This document shows positions 54,838 through 63,121 of a stretch of DNA of 64,000 nt, piece by piece. The stretch covers positions 1,550,001 through 1,614,000 of the forward strand of contig NVQB01000001.1 of NCBI GenBank assembly GCA_002319075.1. The letters are read 5' to 3'. How positions within the stretch are numbered: the stretch's first letter is position 1; each line of letters begins with the position of its first letter. Below the pieces are notes generated by a model. That model was given only the letters and a program-made list of their open reading frames with translations. It had not been told where the DNA came from and made no database searches. The translations under genes were made by a program, and so were the position numbers. The DNA is from Sphingobacteriaceae bacterium (lineage in GTDB: Bacteria > Bacteroidota > Bacteroidia > B-17B0 > Aurantibacillaceae).

Positions 54838-55878
54838 TTATCTAATGATGATTTTCTCTTCCACTAATTTTTTGGTAAAAATATCTGCGCCTTCTTTGCT
54901 CATGTGCGCCATGTCAGCCCAATAGCGGGCCGAATCTAAAAAATCAAAGTTTTTTAAGGTAATGATAGGGAAATATCCGCGCGGCACATAAAAAGTATCA
55001 TCAAAATCTTTATTAATTTTTGCATCCGTCACCATGGGAAGATAGAGTCGCTTGGTTTCTAAATTATTCGCTTTACAAAACTCCAGGCAACTTAAAGCAA
55101 ACCTTGATTGTGAGCCTGTATTAAAAATAAAATCCGAATTGTAGAAGCTGTAACGAACCCTTCGAACCAACGGAATTACACGAGTATAAAAATTACCCGA
55201 ACCTTTTTCCGTTTCCTTTATAAAAGAGTTACGGTGAAGATTAAACGAATAGAAATAATCATCGCTTACTTCTTTTTTTATATCACTATACTTTTCCTTG
55301 GTAAAACCGCCATCCCTGCATACACTTCCATATTCAGGATAATATTGCCAATCTTTATCTGATTCTTCGTCTAGTTTCCATACAAGATAATCGGCCACAA
55401 AATAAATTCTTTTCAAAAGGAATCTGATAAAATAAATACTGAAGGATTGGCCTCTTTTAAGCAGTGACAATGGCGTATATAAAAGCGGAGTCATATCATG
55501 CAACGCGCCCTTATCAATTTTATAAAGGTGCAAATACACCTTGCCCGGCTTACAGGGAGCTATCCTCTCCAAAAAGAATCTCTCTATTTCATGACCCGTT
55601 CCATTAACTCCAAAATTAATTGCAGGAACTCCATTCGCTCTTAAAATAGAATCAGAAACGTCTGCTTGTATAAGCGACGATCCAAGAAAAACATCAGCCC
55701 CCTTAATTTTTTCCGGATACCTTTTTATTAAATTTAAATTCCACCCGATTTTTTCGTAAGAAGTATTTGAGGTTTTATAAATGATGTAGTCGTCTTCAAT
55801 AACTACAGAGTCCAACAAAAAAGATATAAACAAAAAGCTTGCTAGAAACACTGTGCAGTTGAATAAAAAGCGTTTCAT
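54838..55878 (-). CDS. SGNH/AlgJ-like membrane-anchored protein, paralogue of 8426-9463
   Basis: 346 aa, similar over its full length to the protein at 8426-9463: the same N-terminal anchor, block I VFLGSSLI (Ser68), the block FGVNGTGHE, KPGKVYLHLYK, and WADMAHMS with Asp322/His325. It lies outside the operon without an MBOAT gene beside it, so it may share the MBOAT at 9467-10939 or a distant one. A duplication that allows a second substrate is possible. Expected to act in the periplasm. Confidence 0.7.
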   Translation of the reverse strand: MKRFLFNCTVFLASFLFISFLLDSVVIEDDYIIYKTSNTSYEKIGWNLNLIKRYPEKIKGADVFLGSSLIQADVSDSILRANGVPAINFGVNGTGHEIERFFLERIAPCKPGKVYLHLYKIDKGALHDMTPLLYTPLSLLKRGQSFSIYFIRFLLKRIYFVADYLVWKLDEESDKDWQYYPEYGSVCRDGGFTKEKYSDIKKEVSDDYFYSFNLHRNSFIKETEKGSGNFYTRVIPLVRRVRYSFYNSDFIFNTGSQSRFALSCLEFCKANNLETKRLYLPMVTDAKINKDFDDTFYVPRGYFPIITLKNFDFLDSARYWADMAHMSKEGADIFTKKLVEEKIIIR

Positions 55879-55895
55879 TAATAAAATATTTATTT

Positions 55896-55917
55896 CTTAG
55901 AATTAAACCGTTCTAAG
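55896..55917. repeat. Perfect 7-bp inverted repeat upstream of the SGNH-like gene
   Basis: CTTAGAA (55896-55902) and TTCTAAG (55911-55917) flank 8 nt, 18 nt upstream of the ATG at 55878. It could be an operator or a weak terminator of the upstream minus-strand gene. Confidence 0.35.
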
Positions 55918-55988
55918 ATACAAGAAAAGAAATTACATGGTAAACCCTCTGCAATTTTTAATTAAATCTTTTCGACGAAGCTCAAAAA

Positions 55989-56840
55989 CTAAAGCTCAAA
56001 CTCTTTTTGAGCCAGTTGTTTTTCGGGAGTTCTGAGCTCAATGGTGTATTTACCCTTTGCCAGGCCTTTAATGGGGAGATCGAGTTTGTAAATTTGATTC
56101 GTAGAAACGTTTAGCCATTCGCTTTTAATTTCGCATACCGGCAAGCCTTTTTCATTTACAACCGAAAGAGTTGCATAATTCGCCAGATCATTTGAATAAA
56201 CCAAATCACCTCGCAGGTTCAAGTTAACGATGCCTATTGCTCCATTGGAATAATTAATTTTTTTTGAAAGAATTCTGTACCAGGGTATGGGTTCGCCTTT
56301 AATCATCGCGACCTTTTGACGTAAACCATGCAAAAGTGAATCTTCAGGAGCGGTAATGGTTGCAGTAGGCCTCTTATCACTCAGAGACCAGACTGCCTCT
56401 TGCTCAGCATTTGCATCAAATTTACTCACATTTAAATAACGCGCCAAACTAACAAGATTGCTGTCGGCCAAAGTATTTACAGAAAATTTTGAGCCGGGAG
56501 ACGGGGCGTGCTTTGATGCCTGGCAACAATAACCTTTCAAGTTGAAGCTCTTGCCCTCATTCATTTTTAACGCAACGCTCTCTTCTTTTACAAGCAGAAT
56601 ATCCTGCTGTTGATCGTCCAGCGAATTTAAACGTCTGCCGGCTTCTACGAGAATAATTAAAGAGTCTTTTGTAAGATTTTTTAAAACCATGTTAACGCAA
56701 AATCCCTGGTAGCCACCCAAACTGGCCACCTTAACAAAGACCAGCTTTTTATCCACTGCTTTTTGCAGGCTCATGCTAATATGAGCCGCCTGAAGCTGAG
56801 TGCTGACTAATAAACAGAGGATGATTTTTTTCAGTGCCAT
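55989..56840 (-). CDS. Secreted protein of unknown function
   Basis: 283 aa with a signal peptide (about 1-18, ending STQLQAA). The mature part is beta-rich and has paired cysteines in LKGYCCQAS. The last 60 residues (SVVNEKGLPVCEIKSEWL, then LDLPIKGLAKGKYTIELRT) have the look of an Ig-like or T9SS C-terminal beta-domain, though without a clear sorting motif. Divergent from the PAP2 gene. No family recognised. Confidence 0.72.
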   Translation of the reverse strand: MALKKIILCLLVSTQLQAAHISMSLQKAVDKKLVFVKVASLGGYQGFCVNMVLKNLTKDSLIILVEAGRRLNSLDDQQQDILLVKEESVALKMNEGKSFNLKGYCCQASKHAPSPGSKFSVNTLADSNLVSLARYLNVSKFDANAEQEAVWSLSDKRPTATITAPEDSLLHGLRQKVAMIKGEPIPWYRILSKKINYSNGAIGIVNLNLRGDLVYSNDLANYATLSVVNEKGLPVCEIKSEWLNVSTNQIYKLDLPIKGLAKGKYTIELRTPEKQLAQKEFEL

Positions 56841-56906
56841 GATGTGTTCATTTCATAACTCTGGTAATTTGTTTTGGTTACAGGATATTTTGTAATTTGC
56901 CTTCAA

Positions 56907-56914
56907 TACATTTG
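56907..56914 (+). promoter_or_regulatory. -7 promoter box for the PAP2 gene
   Basis: TACATTTG matches TAnnTTTG exactly and ends 4 nt before the ATG at 56919, which implies an almost leaderless message. A TTTG (56889-56892) lies upstream but with only 14 nt spacing. Confidence 0.4.
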
Positions 56915-56918
56915 TAGA

Positions 56919-57506
56919 ATGGTTAAAAAAGTAATCTTGCTTTTCCTTTTTCTTATCGCTGGTAAGGCTTTTTGTCAGAACCTCGATTTTAGAATTCTGA
57001 AAGCAATCAATAAAACAGATATGCCTAAATGGGATAAGGGCATGCGGGGTCTTTCGAATACCGTAAATCCCTTAATTCCTGTTACTGTTGTAGGCATTTT
57101 TGCCAACGGGTATTTTACAAAAGACAAGGTTATGATGCGCAATGGTGTTAAAAGCGCTATCACCATTGGATTTGCGGCCCTTGTTTCTTCCGGCCTAAAA
57201 ATTTCAATTAACAGGCCCCGTCCTGATATAAAATATCCGGGAGAATTTGTTCAGAGAACTCATGCGGGACGCTATTCTTTTCCAAGTGGACATACAACTT
57301 CCGCTTTTGCGATGGCAACGTCGCTCACACTCAGCTATCAAAAATGGTATGTGGCTGTTCCTGCCTATTTGTATGCCGGAATGGTTGGCTATTCAAGGAT
57401 GCGTTTGGGTGTGCACTTCCCAAGTGATGTGCTGGGAGGGATGGTTGTGGGCATTGGTTCGGGTTTGCTGGTATGGCAAGTAGACCGAATGCTAAATAAA
57501 AAATAA
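56919..57506 (+). CDS. PAP2 family phosphatase
   Basis: 195 aa from the ATG at 56919 (an in-frame TTG 45 nt earlier would precede the promoter box). A signal-like helix (1-18) is followed by the three phosphatase motifs: ISINRPRP (94-101), PSGHTTSAF with His125, and SRMRLGVHFPSD with Arg160, His166 and Asp170. It likely dephosphorylates lipid phosphates at the outer face of the inner membrane, possibly undecaprenyl diphosphate. The gene converges on the BioF-like gene with 2 nt between stops. Confidence 0.9.
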   Translation: MVKKVILLFLFLIAGKAFCQNLDFRILKAINKTDMPKWDKGMRGLSNTVNPLIPVTVVGIFANGYFTKDKVMMRNGVKSAITIGFAALVSSGLKISINRPRPDIKYPGEFVQRTHAGRYSFPSGHTTSAFAMATSLTLSYQKWYVAVPAYLYAGMVGYSRMRLGVHFPSDVLGGMVVGIGSGLLVWQVDRMLNKK

Positions 57507-57508
57507 AT

Positions 57509-58663
57509 CTACCTGTGAAATTTTTGAAGAACGTCCACCAAAGTATCAATTTCTTCTTTTGTATTAAACGCGTGAATTGAGAATCTTACACGCTCTCTGC
57601 CAGGTTTAACAACCGGACTTTTCATAATTCGTGCGTGAATTTTATTTTCTTTCAAAAGCTTATCAAGCCTGTCTACCGAATCGTTACTTCCCAGTTGTAA
57701 GGCATGTATAGCACTCTGACTTTTTACACAATTTTTAATAGCAGATGCCTTAGAATAAAAGTAGGCGATGTTACTTTGCAAAAGATCTTTCTGATTGGTT
57801 TCGATCAAGAGCTGGTAAGAATGTTTTATAGCTTCAATACTATAAGATGGCAGCGCTGTTGTGTAAATAAACGTCCTGGAAAAATTAATCAGATAATTCC
57901 TTAAAATTTCACTGCCCACAATTGCCGCACCATGGCAACCCATAGCTTTTCCGTAAGTGTAAATGCGGGCGAAAATTTTATTTTCTATAGAAAGTGCGTT
58001 GCAGAGACCCCTACCCTGCTTTCCAAATACGCCAATAGCATGAGCTTCATCTACAATTAAAAAAATATTTTTAAAGTCCTGGCAAATTTCCACTAACTCC
58101 AAAAGTGGTGCAGAGTCCCCTTCCATGGAATACACACTTTCAACAACTACATAAATATTTTCAAAGTTCTTCTGATGTCGCTGAATCAATTCTTCCAGTC
58201 CTTCCACATCATTATGCTTAAATTTATAATGCGTAGCGTGGCTTAGGCGAATACCGTCATATATAGAAGCATGCACAAATTCGTCGTATAAAATTAAATC
58301 TGTTTTTTGAGCAACACAAGAAAGTAAACCTACGTTTGCATCGTAGCCAGAATTAAAGATCAGCGCACTTTGTGCATGATGAAATAATGCAATTTGTTTT
58401 TCCGCTTCTTCTACTTGTTTACTATTTCCGCTAATCAACCGCGAACCTGTTGATCCGAAGTGCACTGGCTCATTGCTTTGCGAATCTTCGGTATTTAAGC
58501 TCTGTAATTTCTTATCCAGCCATCCCAATTTCGAAAACCCTAGGTAATCATTGCTGCAAAAATCAATCTCTGGAAAATTGAAACTTAATTTCCTGAGCAA
58601 ACCGTTTTGTTCCCGTTCCGCAAGCGCTTTTAGCAAATAAGTAGGATGGTGGTATAACGACAT
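57509..58663 (-). CDS. Alpha-oxoamine synthase family PLP enzyme (BioF-like)
   Basis: 384 aa from the ATG at 58663. The family landmarks are FCSNDYLGF, STGSRLISGN, and VDEAHAIGVFG with Asp205 and His208. PLP lysine is Lys239 in IYTYGKAMGCHGAA. The family joins an amino acid to an acyl thioester: BioF gives 8-amino-7-oxononanoate, Spt a sphingoid base, Kbl aminoketobutyrate. No other biotin gene is near. An in-frame TTG eight codons upstream lies inside the -7 box and is unlikely to be the start. Confidence 0.85.
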   Translation of the reverse strand: MSLYHHPTYLLKALAEREQNGLLRKLSFNFPEIDFCSNDYLGFSKLGWLDKKLQSLNTEDSQSNEPVHFGSTGSRLISGNSKQVEEAEKQIALFHHAQSALIFNSGYDANVGLLSCVAQKTDLILYDEFVHASIYDGIRLSHATHYKFKHNDVEGLEELIQRHQKNFENIYVVVESVYSMEGDSAPLLELVEICQDFKNIFLIVDEAHAIGVFGKQGRGLCNALSIENKIFARIYTYGKAMGCHGAAIVGSEILRNYLINFSRTFIYTTALPSYSIEAIKHSYQLLIETNQKDLLQSNIAYFYSKASAIKNCVKSQSAIHALQLGSNDSVDRLDKLLKENKIHARIMKSPVVKPGRERVRFSIHAFNTKEEIDTLVDVLQKFHR

Positions 58664-58684
58664 AATTACAGGTTCAGAGTCTAT

Positions 58685-58692
58685 CAAATATA
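58685..58692 (-). promoter_or_regulatory. -7 promoter box for the BioF-like gene
   Basis: On the minus strand TATATTTG (58692-58685) matches TAnnTTTG exactly, 21 nt before the ATG at 58663. The 84-nt gap to lolD holds nothing else clear. Confidence 0.5.
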
Positions 58693-58771
58693 AGTATTAG
58701 AAATGATTTTCGGAAGAGGATCATCCAATTCTTTGGATTGGCAAACCCTAAAACTTGTAAAAAAACCGAGT

Positions 58772-59425
58772 TTACTGAACAATACGTCCGTCACGCATGG
58801 TGAGAGTTCTGTCGGCCATGGCGGCAAGTTCAGCGTTGTGGGTTACTATAACAAAAGTTTGCTTAAAATTATCTCTGAGTTTAAAAAAGAGCCGATGCAG
58901 CTCTTCAGCATTTTTGCTGTCAAGATTCCCACTTGGTTCATCAGCAAAAATCACTTTGGGAGAATTTATAAGGGCTCTGGCTACAGCCACTCTCTGCTGC
59001 TCCCCTCCACTTAGTTCAGAAGGTTTGTGCTGTCTTCTCAGGCTAAGATTAAACATTTCCAAAAGTTCTTCGGCTTTCTTCTCGGTTTCTTTTTTATTCT
59101 TATTAGCTATCAATGCGGGAATGCAAATGTTTTCAAGGGCAGTAAATTCAGGGAGGAGTTGATGGAACTGGAAAACAAATCCAATATTCTGATTTCGAAA
59201 AGCCGCCAGTTTTTTATCGTTTAATTTAGAAACTTCTTCATTATTGATCATGACTGTGCCTGATGTTGGACGATCAAGAGTTCCTAAAATAGTTAGCAGT
59301 GTTGTTTTGCCCGCACCTGAGGAGCCGATGATGGACACTATTTCTCCCTCTTTGATTTCGAGGTCGACCCCCTTTAATATTTCGAGTTCATTAAATTTTT
59401 TATGAAGAGAGGTTCCAACGATCAT
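58772..59425 (-). CDS. lolD: ABC transporter ATPase (LolD-like)
   Basis: 217 aa, a single ATPase domain. Walker A is GSSGAGKTT, signature [15 protein letters not shown], Walker [13 protein letters not shown], and the H-loop VTHNAEL. The MacB/LolD subgroup extracts lipoproteins for outer-membrane sorting or drives related export with a separate permease. No permease gene adjoins, so the partner is elsewhere. Confidence 0.92.
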   Translation of the reverse strand: MIVGTSLHKKFNELEILKGVDLEIKEGEIVSIIGSSGAGKTTLLTILGTLDRPTSGTVMINNEEVSKLNDKKLAAFRNQNIGFVFQFHQLLPEFTALENICIPALIANKNKKETEKKAEELLEMFNLSLRRQHKPSELSGGEQQRVAVARALINSPKVIFADEPSGNLDSKNAEELHRLFFKLRDNFKQTFVIVTHNAELAAMADRTLTMRDGRIVQ

Positions 59426-59444
59426 AGCTGAGGCATAATGCGAC

Positions 59445-59452
59445 TAAAGATA
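59445..59452 (-). promoter_or_regulatory. Possible -7 box for lolD
   Basis: TATCTTTA on the minus strand (59452-59445) matches seven of eight positions, 19 nt before the ATG at 59425. No -33 element is seen. Confidence 0.25.
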
Positions 59453-59491
59453 ATAACTAAAAGCTTGCCGAAAAAACTTTAGAAAACTTAG

Positions 59492-59505
59492 CCCGACGCG
59501 TCGGG
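59492..59505. repeat. Perfect 14-bp GC-rich palindrome
   Basis: CCCGACGCGTCGGG is identical to its reverse complement and stands out in the AT-rich 228-nt gap between the divergent lolD and YihY-like genes. It may be an operator or a REP-like element. The rest of the gap is plain AT-rich DNA with possible promoters. Confidence 0.5.
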
Positions 59506-59638
59506 AAAACCTTGCAAAAGCTTGTTTACTATCTTTAAATTACTTTGCAAAGTTAACCAGCACCCGCAGGTAAAAAGACAATAATTGCTAATGAAAACAA
59601 TGGCAGTATTTAATTATCGCAGTGCTTAAATAAATTGC

Positions 59639-59646
59639 TAATTTTG
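59639..59646 (+). promoter_or_regulatory. Possible -7 box for the YihY-like gene
   Basis: TAATTTTG fits TAnnTTTG and ends 7 nt before the ATG at 59654. A second candidate (TATCTTTA, 59530-59537) lies further upstream. Confidence 0.3.
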
Positions 59647-59653
59647 TTTTATT

Positions 59654-60976
59654 ATGGCAAATATTGTCTACTTAGCTAAAAAATCAGTAGAGTTTGTTTC
59701 TTACAGACTCTGGAAAATACGTCTTAACAAGGTAGAAAAACGTCAGGGGCTTTTACTTCGACAACTGCGTGTTTTTTCTTTAGCCATTAAAGAATTCAGG
59801 GATGATAATTGCCTTGTAACTGCCACCGCACTTACCTTCTATACCTTATTTTCGATTGTACCCATTCTTGCTTTGGTGTTTGCCATTGCCAAGGGTTTTG
59901 GCTATGAGGCTAATATTCAAAAACTCCTATTAGGTAAGTTCCCACAATACGAGCAGGTTTTAAACGAAGCTTTTGGCTCAGCGTCTAAATTATTAGCCAG
60001 CACACAAGGAGGGATTATTGCCACCTTTGGGATTCTGTTATTATTGTGGAGTGTCATGCAGCTCCTTATAAACATTGAAAATAGCTTTAATACTATTTGG
60101 GAAATTAAGCGCGGAAGAACCTGGATAAGGAAAGTCACAGATTATTTAACGATCATGATGGTGGGCCCGTTAATGTTGATAGTTTCAGGAAGTTTGACCG
60201 TTGCTGTAGAAACCCGGGTTGGAAATCTTCATTTTTTAGGTTTTATCGGAACTTACCTTATCAAACTTTTGGCCTATGGTATAGTTGCAGGTGTTTTTAC
60301 ATTTTTATATGTGGCTATGCCTAATACAAAAGTTAAGGCCAGAGCTGCTTTTTCTGCAGCTATAGTAGCCACTATACTTTTTGAACTTTTAGGTTGGGGT
60401 TACATCCGTTTCCAGATCGGGGCCAATCGTTTAAATGCTATCTATGGGGGTTTTGCAGCCCTGCCTCTCTTTTTGATCTGGGTGCAATACAGCTGGTACA
60501 TTGTTTTATTCGGAGCAGAACTCGCTTATGCGAATCAAAATGTAGATCATTACGAATTGAAAGAAGATATTCAGAATTTAAGTACACGTTACAAAAAAGT
60601 AATTTCCCTGATGATTGCCAATCTTGTTTCTAAAAGATTCTTCCATAAAGAATCTGCTTTAACAGCCGTAGAAATTTCAGAAAAACTTGATCTTCCCTCG
60701 CGCCTCACGCGTAACCTCCTAAATACTTTTGTAGAATCCGGAATATTCGTAGAAGTGGTGCGTGAAAAAGATAAGGAAATTGTTTATCAGCCGGGCGTAA
60801 CAGAAAGCAAGTTTACAGTACGCTACTTTATTGATACTATAGAACGCCACGGCATTAACACACTTCCAATAAGTGATACCACCGAATCTATTCACATAAA
60901 CAAATTAATGGAGGAGCTGGACAAGTCTATGGATACAGATCTGGGACACATGAATGTAAAAGACCTTGTGATCTAA
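59654..60976 (+). CDS. YihY/virulence factor BrkB family membrane protein
   Basis: 440 aa. The core (about 45-290) has six membrane helices with FRDDNCLVTATALTFYTLFS and GFAALPLFLIWVQYSWYIVL, both family marks. The C-terminal 140 residues are soluble and include a winged-helix-like stretch (LTAVEISEKLDLPSRLTRNL), a common extension in this phylum. The transport or structural role of the family is unsettled. It directly precedes the DUF5683 gene with no gap. Confidence 0.92.
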   Translation: MANIVYLAKKSVEFVSYRLWKIRLNKVEKRQGLLLRQLRVFSLAIKEFRDDNCLVTATALTFYTLFSIVPILALVFAIAKGFGYEANIQKLLLGKFPQYEQVLNEAFGSASKLLASTQGGIIATFGILLLLWSVMQLLINIENSFNTIWEIKRGRTWIRKVTDYLTIMMVGPLMLIVSGSLTVAVETRVGNLHFLGFIGTYLIKLLAYGIVAGVFTFLYVAMPNTKVKARAAFSAAIVATILFELLGWGYIRFQIGANRLNAIYGGFAALPLFLIWVQYSWYIVLFGAELAYANQNVDHYELKEDIQNLSTRYKKVISLMIANLVSKRFFHKESALTAVEISEKLDLPSRLTRNLLNTFVESGIFVEVVREKDKEIVYQPGVTESKFTVRYFIDTIERHGINTLPISDTTESIHINKLMEELDKSMDTDLGHMNVKDLVI

Positions 60977-61555
60977 ATGAAAAAGCCTTTTCTACTACTT
61001 TTTTTCTCCCTTTTTTTATTACCGGCATTTTCGCAGCAGGATAGTTTGACGTTGGCGCAGGATAGTGTTGCAAAGGCAAAAGCAGCGCACAAGCAAACTT
61101 ACTCTGGGCCCAGAAGAGCCAGTACACTAAGCGCTATTTTACCTGGACTCGGACAGGTTTACAATAAAAAATACTGGAAAGTTCCAATAATCTATGTCGG
61201 CCTTGGAGGTTTCGGATACATGTTTGTGACCAACAATAGAGAATACAACTATTACAGGCAAAATTTAAGAGCGGAAGCTGATCTCGATCCGCTTACTATT
61301 AATGAAACCCGCTATAACACCTCGCAACTGCAGGTTCAGAAAGTCACCTACAGAAAAAAACGAGACATTGCCATCCTGGGAATTGCTATACTTTACATCC
61401 TGAATATTGTAGATGCCAATGTGGATGCGCATCTAAAGACTTTCGACGTCAGTGACGATTTAAGTTTGCAGATTGACCCCTGGCCTTCGATCTACAAGAG
61501 TCCGACCGGATACAGAACAGGTGCCGGACTTTCTCTCACTTTAAAATTTAAATAA
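60977..61555 (+). CDS. DUF5683 domain protein
   Basis: 192 aa. A signal peptide (1-19) precedes the domain, which starts RRASTLSAILPGLGQVYNKK and has two short hydrophobic segments (YVGLGGFGYMFVTN; IAILGIAILYILNIVDA). Such proteins are frequent in Bacteroidota, often near ParB or dapB; their function is unknown. It begins right after the YihY stop and is followed by dapB 4 nt later. Confidence 0.88.
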   Translation: MKKPFLLLFFSLFLLPAFSQQDSLTLAQDSVAKAKAAHKQTYSGPRRASTLSAILPGLGQVYNKKYWKVPIIYVGLGGFGYMFVTNNREYNYYRQNLRAEADLDPLTINETRYNTSQLQVQKVTYRKKRDIAILGIAILYILNIVDANVDAHLKTFDVSDDLSLQIDPWPSIYKSPTGYRTGAGLSLTLKFK

Positions 61556-61559
61556 TTAT

Positions 61560-62267
61560 ATGAACATTGCATTGATTGGTTACGGCAAAATGGGTAAAGA
61601 AATTGAAGCCATTGCCATAAAAAGAGGACACACTATTGTATTAAAAGTGGACAAAGATAATTCCGGTACAATTGGCAAAAACGATTTACAAAAAGCGGAT
61701 GCGGCTATTGAATTTAGCACACCTCATACCGTTCTCCAAAATATAGAGAAGTGTTTCGACGCGGGAGTACCAGTTGTTGTTGGCACTACAGGTTGGTACG
61801 AAAATTTTGATGCCATTAAAAAAATGAGCTCTGAAAAAAACGGAAGTCTTTTTCACGCTACAAATTTTAGTCTGGGTGTGAATCTTTTTTTTAAAGTAAA
61901 TACCTACTTGGCTGAGTTGATGAATAAATACACCGACTACGAAGTAAGTATGGAAGAGATTCACCACATTCATAAATTAGATAAACCCAGCGGAACGGCC
62001 ATAACGTTAGCCAACCAGGTAATAGAGAAACTTGAGCGCAAAAATAAATGGAGTATTGACGAGAAAAACTCAAACACTTTATTTATAAAAGACATCCGTG
62101 AGGGAGAAGTACCGGGAACGCACATTATGAAATACCAATCAGACATTGATGATATTGAGATTATGCATAAAGCTCACAACCGTAAAGGGTTTGCCCTGGG
62201 CGCGGTGATAGCAGCAGAATTTCTGAAGGGTAAAAAGGGGATTTATACGATGAGCGATATCATATGA
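61560..62267 (+). CDS. dapB: 4-hydroxy-tetrahydrodipicolinate reductase
   Basis: 235 aa, somewhat shorter than the 273 of E. coli. GYGKMGKEIE (7-16) binds the nicotinamide nucleotide; VVVGTTGW lies at 72-79. The substrate loop EIHHIHKLDKPSGTA holds His135/His136, Lys139 and Lys142. It catalyses a reduction in lysine and diaminopimelate synthesis. A repeat array starts immediately after its TGA. Confidence 0.97.
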   Translation: MNIALIGYGKMGKEIEAIAIKRGHTIVLKVDKDNSGTIGKNDLQKADAAIEFSTPHTVLQNIEKCFDAGVPVVVGTTGWYENFDAIKKMSSEKNGSLFHATNFSLGVNLFFKVNTYLAELMNKYTDYEVSMEEIHHIHKLDKPSGTAITLANQVIEKLERKNKWSIDEKNSNTLFIKDIREGEVPGTHIMKYQSDIDDIEIMHKAHNRKGFALGAVIAAEFLKGKKGIYTMSDII

Positions 62268-62353
62268 TCTCGACTACGCTCGATCTGACATCAACTACGC
62301 TCGATCTGACATCGACTACGCTCGATCTGACATCAACTACGCTCGATCTGACA
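62268..62353. repeat. 21-bp tandem repeat, four copies
   Basis: Four near-identical units with core CRACTACGCTCGATCTGACAT follow the dapB stop directly. The core is the approximate reverse complement of the unit in the next array, so the two arrays face each other. No gene is supported here. Confidence 0.9.
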
Positions 62354-62764
62354 AGAACAATGTCAGTTCAAGCGCCGTCGAGAACAATGTCAGTTCGAGC
62401 GAAGTCGAGAACAATGTCAGTTCGAGCGAAGTCGAGAACAATGTCAGTTCAAGCGCAGTCAAGAACAATGTCAGTTCGAGCGAAGTCGAGAACAATGTCA
62501 GTTCAAGCGCAGTCGAGAACAATGTCAGTTCAAGCGCCGTCAAGAACAATGTCAGTTCGAGCGAAGTCGAGAACAATGTCAGTTCAAGCGAAGTCGAGAA
62601 CAATGTCAGTTCAAGCGCCGTCGAGAACAATGTCAGTTCAAGCGCAGTCGAGAACAATGTCAGTTCGAGCGAAGTCGAGAACAATGTCAGTTCAAGCGCC
62701 GTCGAGAACAATGTCAGTTCGAGCGAAGTCGAGAACAATGTCAGTTCGAGCGTAGTCGAGAACA
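62354..62764. repeat. 27-bp tandem repeat, about fifteen copies
   Basis: Unit: AACAATGTCAGTTCGAGCG plus NNGTCGAG. Copies differ at a few fixed positions (G/A in TTCGAGC, AA/CC/CA before GTC). The array ends 4 nt before the ATG of the Rieske gene. The 27-nt period keeps frames open on both strands, giving repetitive reading frames that I do not accept as genes. Together with the 21-bp array this is the only gene-free stretch above 300 bases in the window. Confidence 0.95.
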
Positions 62765-62768
62765 ACCT

Positions 62769-63116
62769 ATGGCCTATCACTGGATCCGCATATTCGAAAA
62801 CCAAAAAGATTTTGAAAACTACATTCAACCTAACAACTTTGTTGTGTTTGAATTAAGGGGTGAAAAAATCTGTATCACCAGAACTGATAAAGGTTTTTTT
62901 GCCGTGCAGGAAAAATGCCCGCACAACGGCGCCAGCTTAAGTAAAGGCTTTTGCACAAAAGAAAATGAAATTGTTTGTCCGCTTCATCGCTACTCTTTCG
63001 ATCTCAAAACAGGAAAGTCTACCTCCGGGGGAGGCTACGGGCTAAAGACCTATCCCATCGAACTAAAAAATGATGGGGTATATGTTGGCATACAAGCTAA
63101 ATGGTGGGAGGCGTAA
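62769..63116 (+). CDS. Rieske [2Fe-2S] ferredoxin-type protein
   Basis: 115 aa, a single Rieske domain with ligands Cys50/His52 (CPH) and Cys70/His73 (CPLH). The family carries electrons for oxygenases and NirD-like enzymes. No oxygenase gene is adjacent. The ATG lies 4 nt after the repeat array, so its ribosome-binding region consists of repeat sequence. Confidence 0.93.
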   Translation: MAYHWIRIFENQKDFENYIQPNNFVVFELRGEKICITRTDKGFFAVQEKCPHNGASLSKGFCTKENEIVCPLHRYSFDLKTGKSTSGGGYGLKTYPIELKNDGVYVGIQAKWWEA

Positions 63117-63121
63117 AACCC

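Noticed and set aside
58722-58739. CCAAT...ATTGG hairpin as a terminator between the BioF-like gene and lolD
   Set aside because: Only a 5-bp stem and no T run in either direction.
62264-62755. 163-codon plus-strand reading frame across the repeats, overlapping the dapB stop as ATGA
   Set aside because: It is made only of 7- and 9-residue repeats that mirror the DNA period; both periods are multiples of three, which keeps frames open by construction.
62268-62764. CRISPR array
   Set aside because: Units are contiguous with no unique spacers and no cas genes are present.
62337-62828. Minus-strand reading frame through the same repeats
   Set aside because: Same artefact of the 27-nt period; it also runs antisense into the Rieske gene.
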